A DNA stretch of 6,835 nt from Bacteroidia bacterium. GTDB lineage: Bacteria > Bacteroidota > Bacteroidia > NS11-12g > UBA9320. The stretch lies in NCBI GenBank assembly GCA_013042025.1, contig JABDQY010000192.1:1-6835 (forward strand), read 5' to 3'. Positions 1 to 6,247 of the stretch are shown here, in pieces. The translations under genes and the position numbers were made by a program. The notes beneath the pieces were generated by a model that made no database searches, was not told the DNA's origin, and worked only from the letters and a program-made list of their open reading frames with translations. Position 1 is the stretch's first letter; each line of letters starts with the position of its first letter.

Positions 1-31
1 GCTCAGAAGTTACTGAAGTAAAATATTTCGT

Positions 32-88
32 TTAGTTGCAACGCTCTACTGATGGTTGAACAAAGCCTTGCCAAGGATCAATCATATC
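32..88 (-). other. In-frame continuation of the CHU_C lipoprotein gene beyond its stop codon
   Basis: Directly after the TAA at 91-89 the same frame continues for 18 codons, reading DMIDPWQGFVQPSVERCN, before a second TAA at 34-32. The segment has a folded-protein look (Trp, Phe, Pro, Gly, a late Cys), and that Cys could pair with the CxC just before the first stop. A single base change at the first stop (for example TAA from GAA) would give a 159-residue protein. Possible explanations are a recent nonsense mutation, a sequencing error next to the five-T run at the stop, or chance. I judge a broken or mis-sequenced 3' end more likely than programmed readthrough. Confidence 0.4.
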
Positions 89-511
89 TTAAAAACGACA
101 AAGACACACATCGATTGATGGGTCTGTAATTAAACTAACTGTACCTGAAACGTTAAACTTCTTTTTCTTCATTGAAACAACATTAATCTCGTAGTCATAA
201 TTTCCTTGATAGGTATTATTCTTCTTGTCTGTACCGTTCCATTTTTCATCTTTTGTGCCGCTGAAAACATCAGTATTCCCATGTGTAATAACAATTGTGA
301 AAGACTCGATTCCTCCCCCGGTTGGATAAAAATTATCGTTTAATCCATCTCCGTTTGGAGTAAATGCAGTTGGCATAAAAATGCGAATTGAATCAGCTGT
401 GGCAATACTGGGAGAAATGGCCGAGCTATTAGTCCTACATGAATTGAAGAAAGGGTCTTCTTCGCATCCCCATAATACAAGTAGAATTGACAAAAAGCGT
501 AATTTGAGCAT
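89..511 (-). CDS. Small lipoprotein with gliding-motility-associated C-terminal (CHU_C) domain, probably prematurely stopped
   Basis: A predicted lipoprotein of 140 residues. The ATG at 511-509 is preferred over the TTG one codon upstream because it gives a normal short signal peptide (MLKLRFLSILLVLWGC) with a basic N-terminus, a hydrophobic core and a lipobox cysteine at residue 16; Trp at the -2 position is unusual. A low-complexity Ser/Ala/Ile stretch follows, then the hallmark PTAFTPNGDGLNDNFYP (residues 47-63) and WNGTDKKNNTYQGNYDYEI, which mark the CHU_C / type B domain. In that family the domain usually ends large secreted proteins and serves as a type IX secretion sorting signal; here it makes up nearly the whole protein behind a lipid anchor, so it is probably a structural envelope domain and not a sorting tag (inference). 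The usual IFNRWG segment is divergent (FTIVITHGNTDVF). The protein ends abruptly in CLCRF, and the frame stays open past the stop. A near-match to the -7 element (TATATTGG, 530-523) lies upstream. Family call is firm; function is unknown. Confidence 0.82.
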   Translation of the reverse strand: MLKLRFLSILLVLWGCEEDPFFNSCRTNSSAISPSIATADSIRIFMPTAFTPNGDGLNDNFYPTGGGIESFTIVITHGNTDVFSGTKDEKWNGTDKKNNTYQGNYDYEINVVSMKKKKFNVSGTVSLITDPSIDVCLCRF

Positions 512-570
512 CAAGCAATTTAACCAATATAATTGTCATTAAAAAAAATTAAATCATTTACCAAATAAAC

Positions 571-578
571 TACTTTTG
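571..578 (+). promoter_or_regulatory. Putative -7 promoter element (TACTTTTG) for the alanine dehydrogenase gene
   Basis: TACTTTTG matches the Bacteroidota primary-sigma -7 consensus TAnnTTTG exactly and sits 22 bases before the ATG, giving a short leader. No TTG is found 17-23 bases upstream where the -33 element is expected; the closest (533-535) is 35 bases away. The surrounding 520-600 stretch is very AT-rich. This promoter probably drives ald and the hydrolase fused to its end, and perhaps the DUF5686 gene. Confidence 0.6.
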
Positions 579-600
579 CCGCACTTTAAAAATATTCAAA

Positions 601-1716
601 ATGATAATTGGTGTACCTAAAGAAATTAAAAACAATGAGAATAGAGTTGGAGTAACCCCAGCTGGTATTGCAGAATTTGTTAGACATGGCCATACAGTAT
701 ACGTACAGTCAACTGCTGGTGACGGTAGTGGATTTACGGATGAACAATATGTTTATGCTGGTGCTTTTTTGAAATCAACAATAGAGGAAGTCTATGCTAT
801 TGCAGAAATGATAGTTAAGGTAAAAGAGCCAATTGAACCAGAATATTCTTTAATTAAAAAAGACCAATTATTATTTACCTATTTTCACTTTGCTAGTTAT
901 GAGCCTTTAACACATGCAATGATTGCCAATGAATCTGTATGTCTAGCTTATGAAACAGTAGAGAAAGCAGATAGAAGCTTACCATTACTGGTACCAATGA
1001 GTGAGGTTGCTGGTAGAATGAGTACACAAGAGGGTGCTAAATATCTTGAAAAGCCAATGGGTGGCAGAGGTGTTTTACTTGGCGGTGTTCCAGGTGTCAA
1101 ACCAGCAGAAGTGCTAGTACTTGGAGGCGGTATCGTTGGAACTCAAGCCGCTAAAATGGCTGCAGGACTAGGTGCTCACGTTACCATGATGGATATCTCT
1201 CTTCCAAGACTCAGACAGCTAGATGATATTATGGCAGAAAATGTAGATACCGTTTATTCAAATGAATATAACATCCGAGAAGCGATAAAAACTGCTGATC
1301 TTATTATCGGTGCTGTTTTAATCCCAGGAGCTAAAGCACCGCATTTGATTACTAGAGATATGTTAAAAGACATGCGTCCGGGAACGGTGTTGGTAGATGT
1401 TGCTGTAGATCAAGGTGGTTGCTTTGAAACTACGAAGCCAACAACTCACGAAGATCCAATATATGTTATTGATGATGTTATTCATTACACGGTAGCTAAT
1501 ATGCCAGGAGCAGTACCATACACATCAACTCTTGCACTTACAAATGCAACTCTTCCATATGCAATTCAATTAGCAAACAAAGGATGGAAACAGGCGTGTA
1601 AGGATAGCAAGGAATTAAGACTTGGGCTTAATGTTGTTGAGGGTAAAGTGTGCTACAAGGGTGTATCAGAAGCTTTTGATCTTCCATATACTCCTGTAGA
1701 AGATATCCTAGGATAA
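601..1716 (+). CDS. ald: Alanine dehydrogenase
   Basis: Cytoplasmic NAD-dependent alanine dehydrogenase, which reversibly converts L-alanine, NAD+ and water to pyruvate, ammonium and NADH. It is used to grow on alanine or to assimilate ammonium. At 371 residues it has the normal family length and keeps the known functional residues at the same numbers as the well-studied mycobacterial enzyme: Arg15, Lys75 and His96 (substrate binding and catalysis), Ser134, Asp198 (end of beta-2 of the NAD fold, MMDIS) and Asp270 (VDVAVDQGG). The N-terminal signature GVPKEIKNNENRVGVTP, the Rossmann motif GGGIVG at 175-180 and the NMPGAVPYTST loop at 300-310 are all intact. The related NAD(P) transhydrogenase alpha subunit is unlikely, because the C-terminus and length fit Ald. 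The ATG start directly opens the conserved MIIGVPKE sequence. The stop overlaps the next gene's start (TAATG), and a consensus -7 element lies upstream. No anomalies are seen. Confidence 0.97.
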   Translation: MIIGVPKEIKNNENRVGVTPAGIAEFVRHGHTVYVQSTAGDGSGFTDEQYVYAGAFLKSTIEEVYAIAEMIVKVKEPIEPEYSLIKKDQLLFTYFHFASYEPLTHAMIANESVCLAYETVEKADRSLPLLVPMSEVAGRMSTQEGAKYLEKPMGGRGVLLGGVPGVKPAEVLVLGGGIVGTQAAKMAAGLGAHVTMMDISLPRLRQLDDIMAENVDTVYSNEYNIREAIKTADLIIGAVLIPGAKAPHLITRDMLKDMRPGTVLVDVAVDQGGCFETTKPTTHEDPIYVIDDVIHYTVANMPGAVPYTSTLALTNATLPYAIQLANKGWKQACKDSKELRLGLNVVEGKVCYKGVSEAFDLPYTPVEDILG

Positions 1717-2489
1717 TGGCTGTAAAGCTATTTCACAAGGTATATCCCAGCTCAAACTCAACCGAGTACCTTTTTATTCTTCATGGACTTTTTGGTATGC
1801 TAGACAACTGGCATAATATAGCCAGAAAGTTATCTGAGCACATTAATGTTGTTACAGTTGATCAGCGAAATCATGGAAAAAGTCCACATACTGATGCTAT
1901 GAGCTTCGAACTTATGGCTGAAGACCTTGCTTTGTTAATGTCGGATTTGGGAATTGAAAAAGCTTCAATTCTTGGACATAGCATGGGTGGAAAAACAGCC
2001 ATGAAATTTGCTGATTTACATCCAGATAAGTTAAATAAACTTATCATCGTTGATATTGCACCAAAGAAGTATCGGCCAGGCCATATCATCTACTTCGAAG
2101 CATTCAAATCAATCGATTTTTCGAAATGTGAATCGAGAAAAGATGCGGACCAAGCTCTAACTAAAGTTGAAAGCAATTTTTCAATTCGCCAATTTCTACT
2201 AAAAAATCTCGAAAAAGCAGATCGTGGTTACAAACTCAAACTAAATATTTCATCAATTGAAGCGTTCTATCCAAAAATGATAGATGAATTGGACTTTCAT
2301 TGGTTAATAAATCTCCCAACTCTCTTCATCGATGGAGCAAAATCAGGTTACATTTCAGATTCTGACAAATTAGAAATTGAGGAGGTTTTTACCGACGTTT
2401 CTTTTGAGTCTATTGCTGATGCGGGTCATTGGGTACATGCAGAACAACCAGAGGCGTTTTTTAACGCTACGTTAGCATTTTTGCAATAA
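1716..2489 (+). CDS. Alpha/beta-fold hydrolase, YbfF-like esterase
   Basis: A 257-residue cytoplasmic alpha/beta hydrolase most like the YbfF/acyl-CoA-esterase-type group. Visible landmarks in order: the oxyanion-hole segment ILHGLFGMLDNW (residues 21-32), VDQRNHGKS (48-56), the nucleophile elbow GHSMGG with Ser89, Asp113 in IIVDIAP as the likely acid, and the catalytic His238 in DAGHWVHAEQP near the C-terminus. The Ser89 and Asp113 positions agree with what I recall for E. coli YbfF. There is no signal peptide. The natural substrate is not predictable; short-chain esters or thioesters are typical for the group. The start ATG shares one base with the ald stop (TAATG), so the two are almost certainly one transcript with coupled translation. 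No metabolic link to alanine is evident, and coupling may only reflect compact gene order. Complete, with no missing motifs. Confidence 0.92.
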   Translation: MAVKLFHKVYPSSNSTEYLFILHGLFGMLDNWHNIARKLSEHINVVTVDQRNHGKSPHTDAMSFELMAEDLALLMSDLGIEKASILGHSMGGKTAMKFADLHPDKLNKLIIVDIAPKKYRPGHIIYFEAFKSIDFSKCESRKDADQALTKVESNFSIRQFLLKNLEKADRGYKLKLNISSIEAFYPKMIDELDFHWLINLPTLFIDGAKSGYISDSDKLEIEEVFTDVSFESIADAGHWVHAEQPEAFFNATLAFLQ

Positions 2490-2528
2490 ATAGACTTTAG
2501 ATTTAGTTATAATTGCCAATAATAAATC

Positions 2529-5024
2529 GTGAAACACGTACTTCAAATCTTACTGCTATTTAGCTCAATTTCATTTGCGACTGCTCAAACAGTGATAAGC
2601 GGTAGAGTTACTGATGGTGTTTCGGGAGATCCTCTACCCTACGTAACAATACGAGGAACTAACATTAATACTGGTGCAGTATCTGATTTTGATGGCTACT
2701 ATACCATTAGGACAGATGTCAGAATTGACAGCATAGTTGCAGACTACATGGGCTATGAAAGTGTTCGTAAAGCTGTAGTTCACAACCAAAAACAAACCAT
2801 TGATTTCAGCCTAAACGAAGCCGCTAGTACTTTTAGCGAGTTCGTTGTGAAACCAAGTGGAATTAATCCGGCTGATCGGATAATGAAACAGGCAAGGAAA
2901 AGAAAAAAGGAATATAATCCTGAGAAGATTGAGTTTTACGAATACGAGGCTTACAGCAAAGTTCAATTAGCTGTTGACAATGTTACTGATAAATTCAAGA
3001 AGCGTAAAATATTCAAAGCAATGGAGCCGCTGTTTGACACAGTTTCATCTTTTAGCGATACCTCATCTAAAAAAGTACTTCCTGTTTTTGTTTCTGAAAC
3101 CGTTAGCGATTATTATTATAGAAAGTTTCCTAGAAGAACAAAGGAGGTGATTAAAGCAACCAAGCTTCAAGGTGTTGGTGTTGGAGACGAAAGCTATGTT
3201 TCCCAAATTTTGGGATCTACATTCCAACAATACAATTTTTATGAAAACAACCTGTATATACTGGACAAGGATTTTATTTCTCCATTATCAACTCAAGCAG
3301 CATCCTACTATTATTTCAATTTAAGGGACAGTTTAGCAATTGATGGTAAGCCCTGTTATCAAATTCAAGTGGATCCTAAAAACCCCAAGGACTTGGTCTT
3401 CCGTGGAATGATTTGGATAACAGCACATGACTATGCAATAAAGCGGCTCAGCTTAGAAATTACGAGAGAAGCGAACTTGAATTTTATTGAAAAATTAAAA
3501 ATTCAACAAGAGTTTACCGAGGTTGAACCCACTTACTGGCTTCCAAATAAAACACGAGTACTTATTGATATAGCAGAACTTACTAACAACACGCTAGGTA
3601 TGATTGGGCTATATTATAACTCAGCTAAAGATATTAAAATTAACAATGTTCAAGAACTCCCGTTCTATGAAGAAAAGATATCAGTTGATCAATCATCATT
3701 TGACAAAACCGAATTATATTGGGATACCGCTAGACACGAACAAATAACTACAGAAGATAAAAAAATCTATCAAATGGTAGATTCACTCAAGAATCAACCT
3801 TTAGTTAAAACCTATATTGATATAGTAGAAATTATAGTTGAAGGACATATACCAGCAAATAAAATAGAACTCGGACCGTACTACTACCTCCTGGGATTCA
3901 ATCAACTAGAAGGAATAAGGACACGATTAGGATTTAGAACAAGCCCTGCTTTTAGTGAAGACTTTGCGTTTCGGGCATATGGTGCCTATGGTTTTAAAGA
4001 CGAACAATTTAAATATGGGGCATTTGCAGACTATGTAATAAGTCGAAAAAAATGGGCCAAGATTGGAGCTTACGTCAAGAATGATGTTGAATTAATTGGT
4101 TTAACGGATGAAGATCAAGGAACTACAGCCGTATTTGAAGCTTTTGCTATGCTTGGTACAGATCGACTTAATAGGAGTTTTGTGAAGCGAGTTTGGTTTG
4201 AAAAAGAGCTTGCGAAAGGTTATACTCAAAACATAAGTTTAACGCATAAATCCTTTCAATTTGAAGAAATAGGAAAATTTAATTTCGGCTATGTTAGTAA
4301 TCAAAACAACCCTGCTAACCCTGAAATAAAAACAGACTATGACATTACATCTATCAATTTGAGAGGAAGACTTTCTCATAAAGAACAATTCATCTATCGT
4401 CGCACAAATAGATACAGTCTTGGTAATTTAAAAGCTCCCGTGTTATCACTAGATTACACAAAAAGCTTTAAAGACATTCTTGGAGGGGACTTTAATTTTG
4501 ATCAAGTAGGTTTGGAGTTGTGGCAGTTTAATAGCCTAGGAAACATAGGAACTTTTGAGTATACAATTAAGGCATATAAAACTTTTGGAAATGCACCGTA
4601 TCCAAGCTTATTTGTAATGCAAGGAAATGAATCTTTTTTTAGCAATAAGCGGTTTTACAATATGATGAACTACTTTGAATTTGCAGCAGATCAATATGTT
4701 TCCTTGGATTATGAACACCAGTTTAATGGCTTGATAATGAACCGTATTCCGCTTGCAAAACGATTTAAGCTAAGAAGTTTTATAAACACCAAAGCTGTAT
4801 ATGGAGGTCTAAGTACATCCAACCAAAGCTTGATGCCCAAAACAGAATTGGGATATACCAATCCGAATTTCTTTGTTAATGGAAAACCCTATCTTGAATT
4901 GGGATATGGTATAGAAAATATTCTTCGGTTTATTCGAGTAGATTTTATTCATAGAATTACGTATCTCGATAAGCCCGGAGCTAAACCGTTTGGTGTAAAA
5001 GGTACAGCTGTTATACGATTCTAG
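2529..5024 (+). CDS. Outer-membrane protein with CarboxypepD_reg-like domain and DUF5686
   Basis: An 831-residue exported protein. A signal peptide covers about residues 1-19 (hydrophobic LQILLLFSSISFA, likely cut after ATAQ). A carboxypeptidase-D-regulatory-like beta-sandwich follows at about 22-95 (ISGRVTDGVSGDPLPYVTI, then GAVSDFDGYYTI), the same N-terminal extension seen in TonB-dependent SusC-type proteins. The rest matches the Bacteroidota family DUF5686: a periplasmic-looking part to about residue 440, then alternating aromatic strands and the C-terminal end GVKGTAVIRF. The terminal Phe and strand pattern are typical of a beta-barrel inserted by the BAM machinery. Function is unknown; no TonB-box or plug domain is seen, so it is not a classical transporter. 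The start is GTG, the first possible codon because an in-frame TAA lies two codons upstream and the next in-frame ATG would remove the signal peptide. The 39-base gap to the hydrolase holds only a weak -7-like sequence (TAGATTTA, 2498-2505), so co-transcription with upstream genes is plausible. Confidence 0.9.
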   Translation: MKHVLQILLLFSSISFATAQTVISGRVTDGVSGDPLPYVTIRGTNINTGAVSDFDGYYTIRTDVRIDSIVADYMGYESVRKAVVHNQKQTIDFSLNEAASTFSEFVVKPSGINPADRIMKQARKRKKEYNPEKIEFYEYEAYSKVQLAVDNVTDKFKKRKIFKAMEPLFDTVSSFSDTSSKKVLPVFVSETVSDYYYRKFPRRTKEVIKATKLQGVGVGDESYVSQILGSTFQQYNFYENNLYILDKDFISPLSTQAASYYYFNLRDSLAIDGKPCYQIQVDPKNPKDLVFRGMIWITAHDYAIKRLSLEITREANLNFIEKLKIQQEFTEVEPTYWLPNKTRVLIDIAELTNNTLGMIGLYYNSAKDIKINNVQELPFYEEKISVDQSSFDKTELYWDTARHEQITTEDKKIYQMVDSLKNQPLVKTYIDIVEIIVEGHIPANKIELGPYYYLLGFNQLEGIRTRLGFRTSPAFSEDFAFRAYGAYGFKDEQFKYGAFADYVISRKKWAKIGAYVKNDVELIGLTDEDQGTTAVFEAFAMLGTDRLNRSFVKRVWFEKELAKGYTQNISLTHKSFQFEEIGKFNFGYVSNQNNPANPEIKTDYDITSINLRGRLSHKEQFIYRRTNRYSLGNLKAPVLSLDYTKSFKDILGGDFNFDQVGLELWQFNSLGNIGTFEYTIKAYKTFGNAPYPSLFVMQGNESFFSNKRFYNMMNYFEFAADQYVSLDYEHQFNGLIMNRIPLAKRFKLRSFINTKAVYGGLSTSNQSLMPKTELGYTNPNFFVNGKPYLELGYGIENILRFIRVDFIHRITYLDKPGAKPFGVKGTAVIRF

Positions 5025-5035
5025 CGAATTCAATT

Positions 5036-5065
5036 ATCATTTGAGAGAATCAATTCCTCTATGAT
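5036..5065 (+). terminator. Possible hairpin terminator after the DUF5686 gene
   Basis: Eleven bases past the stop, ATCAT (5036-5040) can pair with ATGAT (5061-5065), and AGAG (5044-5047) with CTCT (5057-5060), giving an interrupted nine-pair stem with a three-base TTG bulge. No run of T follows in either direction, so this is at best a weak or unconventional terminator. Confidence 0.25.
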
Positions 5066-5113
5066 ATCTTGAGCGATATAAATAAAAATTAAAAGGAGAA
5101 TAAACTATTGAAC

Positions 5114-5278
5114 CTAGTTCTGGTGAAGTAACCCCCACTTGCTTTTTCCACAAGAAGTGATGATTTTTGTAACCAGAATTATTGGCGTTCCAGTAATAGT
5201 TGCACTGCCATTGGTCCCAAAAAATTCTAATGAAAAAGAAGTTTTTACCGATTGATTCGTGTGATATGCTTTGCTCAT
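5114..5278 (-). CDS. Doubtful small ORF of 54 codons
   Basis: An ATG-started frame beginning MSKAYHTNQSVKTSFSLEFF and ending WGLLHQN. It resembles no family I know and has no signal peptide, although a hydrophobic ILVTKII segment lies at about residues 34-40. It sits behind tadA on the same strand, after the inverted repeat at 5283-5307. Near its 3' end is a run of five G (minus strand, bases 5136-5132). One extra G there would switch it into a longer overlapping frame ending YHRGIDSLK at 5037, giving about 80 residues. It could be a frameshifted remnant, a small real gene or noise; noise is quite possible. Confidence 0.2.
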   Translation of the reverse strand: MSKAYHTNQSVKTSFSLEFFGTNGSATITGTPIILVTKIITSCGKSKWGLLHQN

Positions 5279-5282
5279 TGTA

Positions 5283-5307
5283 CGTGTTTATAATTAATAA
5301 AAACACG
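5283..5307. repeat. Inverted repeat CGTGTTT / AAACACG
   Basis: CGTGTTT at 5283-5289 is perfectly complementary to AAACACG at 5301-5307, with an 11-base AT-only loop. It lies about 50 bases beyond the tadA stop, so it may help end the tadA transcript, or it may serve as an operator for the doubtful ORF that starts at 5278. There is no T-run after it on the minus strand, which argues against a classic intrinsic terminator. Confidence 0.4.
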
Positions 5308-5356
5308 GCTCAACATTCTCACCTTCAGTAGTTACTTGGAAAACGAATATATCATT

Positions 5357-5788
5357 TTATCTCTTTCTTTCAAAAAATGTTTGCATGAGTATTTTAGATT
5401 CCTCTTTAAGTACGCCATGTGAAACATCTATTTTGTCAGAGTCTTGTACAAAATTACTAAACCCGTGTTTTGGCTCTAAACAACCAATTATTAACTTACC
5501 TATTCTAGCGTTTTTAATAGCCCCATAGCACATAACACATGGTTCTATTGTAACATAGAGCTCACATTCATTTAAGTATTTTGAAGACAAGTAAGAACTG
5601 GAAGCGGTGATAGCCAGCATTTCGGCATGGGCAGTTGGATCATTAAGCTTCTCAACCTGATTATATCCTTTTCCGATGATTTGATTATTGGCTACAATAA
5701 CTGCACCAATTGGAACTTCATCTTCTGCGAATGCTTGCTCCGCTTGTCGAAGAGCCTGTTTCATGAAATATTCTGGGGTCAATTCCAT
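5357..5788 (-). CDS. tadA: tRNA-specific adenosine deaminase
   Basis: A 143-residue zinc-dependent deaminase of the TadA type, which converts adenosine at wobble position 34 of tRNA-Arg(ACG) to inosine in the cytoplasm so that it can read several arginine codons. The two defining motifs are present: HAE (His54 as zinc ligand and Glu56 as proton shuttle, in DPTAHAEMLAI) and PCVMC (Cys84 and Cys87 as zinc ligands, in TIEPCVMCYGAI). The N-terminal YFMKQALRQAEQAFAEDEVPIGAVIV and the aromatic-basic end FFERKR are typical of the family, and the length is normal. The loop PKHGF replaces the more usual PK-(A/T)-GA, a modest variation. A guanine deaminase or other cytidine-deaminase-fold enzyme is a less likely alternative. 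It is transcribed from its own consensus-like promoter, divergent from the next gene with only 36 bases between start codons. Confidence 0.93.
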   Translation of the reverse strand: MELTPEYFMKQALRQAEQAFAEDEVPIGAVIVANNQIIGKGYNQVEKLNDPTAHAEMLAITASSSYLSSKYLNECELYVTIEPCVMCYGAIKNARIGKLIIGCLEPKHGFSNFVQDSDKIDVSHGVLKEESKILMQTFFERKR

Positions 5789-5811
5789 ACAATCTTGTAA
5801 TTTTACGCCAC

Positions 5812-5819
5812 CAAAAGTA
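5812..5819 (-). promoter_or_regulatory. Putative -7 promoter element (TACTTTTG) for tadA
   Basis: On the minus strand, TACTTTTG lies 23 bases before the tadA ATG and matches TAnnTTTG exactly; it is the same octamer as the one before ald. A TTG at 5844-5842 lies 22 bases upstream, within the 17-23 base spacing expected for a Bacteroidota -33 element, so the promoter overlaps the first codons of the divergent gene at 5825. Confidence 0.6.
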
Positions 5820-5824
5820 AGATA

Positions 5825-6247
5825 ATGACAAAGTCTTTTGACAAAAAACTAGAGCAATTACAATTGCAACACAGCATTTATAACATCTTAAATGATGACA
5901 ACGGTGTCAGTAGCCATTTCGACTACCATGTGAACATTATGTCTGATGAAGAAACTATCCGTTTGAATTTATTAACCTACAACAATAAACACAAAGAGTA
6001 TATGTTATTCCATACCGTATTTGGAACAAGCTCAATTGATTGTCTTACCAAAATGCTGGCGTATATTGAATCAAAAAATAATTCAGCTGAAAACTCCTAT
6101 ACAATTACATGGACAAAGTCAGGAGAAAACAACACCTATAAATCATATTTTATAGCAACGAGTAAAGAAGAAGCTATTTCAAAGTTTCTACATGAAAAAA
6201 ACAGTGAAGACTACTCTTACACTATTGAGCTAAACCCGGTAAGCTAG
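5825..6247 (+). CDS. Conserved-looking hypothetical protein, 140 residues
   Basis: A cytoplasmic-looking protein with no signal peptide, membrane segment or catalytic motif. It has two parts. Residues 1-85 or so form an N-terminal segment with a helical start (KKLEQLQLQHSIYNIL) followed by beta-rich sequence. A C-terminal segment of about 50 residues, starting SYTITWTKSGENNTYKSYF, has a beta-beta-alpha-beta pattern: YTITW, YFIATSKEEAISKFLHE, then YTIELNPVS. I recall similar small proteins of unknown function in Flavobacteriia, where the EA..KF helix and final L-N-P are recognisable, but no function is assigned. The ATG is unique at the 5' end and lies 36 bases from the divergent tadA start. 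No good promoter is seen on this strand; TAATTTTA at 5798-5805 is one base off the -7 consensus. Its last 26 bases overlap the 3' end of the convergent SGNH gene. Codon choice resembles that of its neighbours by eye. Confidence 0.75.
   Translation: MTKSFDKKLEQLQLQHSIYNILNDDNGVSSHFDYHVNIMSDEETIRLNLLTYNNKHKEYMLFHTVFGTSSIDCLTKMLAYIESKNNSAENSYTITWTKSGENNTYKSYFIATSKEEAISKFLHEKNSEDYSYTIELNPVS

Larger units (their letters stand above)
5025..5356. other. Intergenic gap between convergent genes with no convincing gene
   Basis: This 332-base stretch separates the 3' ends of the DUF5686 gene and tadA. All six frames are broken by stops within about 90 codons, and no frame has a recognisable domain. It contains two hairpin-forming repeats (near each end) and a doubtful minus-strand ORF. 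It is too long for a simple terminator spacer, so a decayed gene or an unannotated small RNA remains possible, but nothing in the sequence proves either. Confidence 0.6.

Noticed and set aside
512..514. TTG as start codon of the CHU_C lipoprotein
   Set aside because: The ATG immediately downstream gives an ordinary signal peptide start, so TTG adds nothing.
1871..2089. A 72-codon minus-strand frame inside the hydrolase gene
   Set aside because: It lies wholly within a well-supported gene that has intact catalytic motifs, and its own translation has no family features.
4845..4910. The 12-base repeat GAATTGGGATAT occurring twice
   Set aside because: Both copies encode the same ELGY beta-strand pattern of the outer-membrane barrel, so it is explained by protein structure and not by a DNA element.
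4809..5033. A 74-codon minus-strand frame over the 3' end of the DUF5686 gene
   Set aside because: It is antisense to the conserved beta-barrel end, has no recognisable features, and is best explained as a shadow frame.
5160..5334. Short plus-strand frames in the gap, such as MIFVTRIIGVPVIVALPLVP (5160) and MKKKFLPIDSCDM (5230)
   Set aside because: Each is about 31-34 codons, they overlap each other and the minus-strand candidate, and none has a start signal or known motif.
5299..5356. In-frame continuation past the tadA stop (NDIFVFQVTTEGENVEPCFY)
   Set aside because: TadA already has its normal length and typical FFERKR end; a 20-codon open stretch after a stop is common by chance in this sequence.
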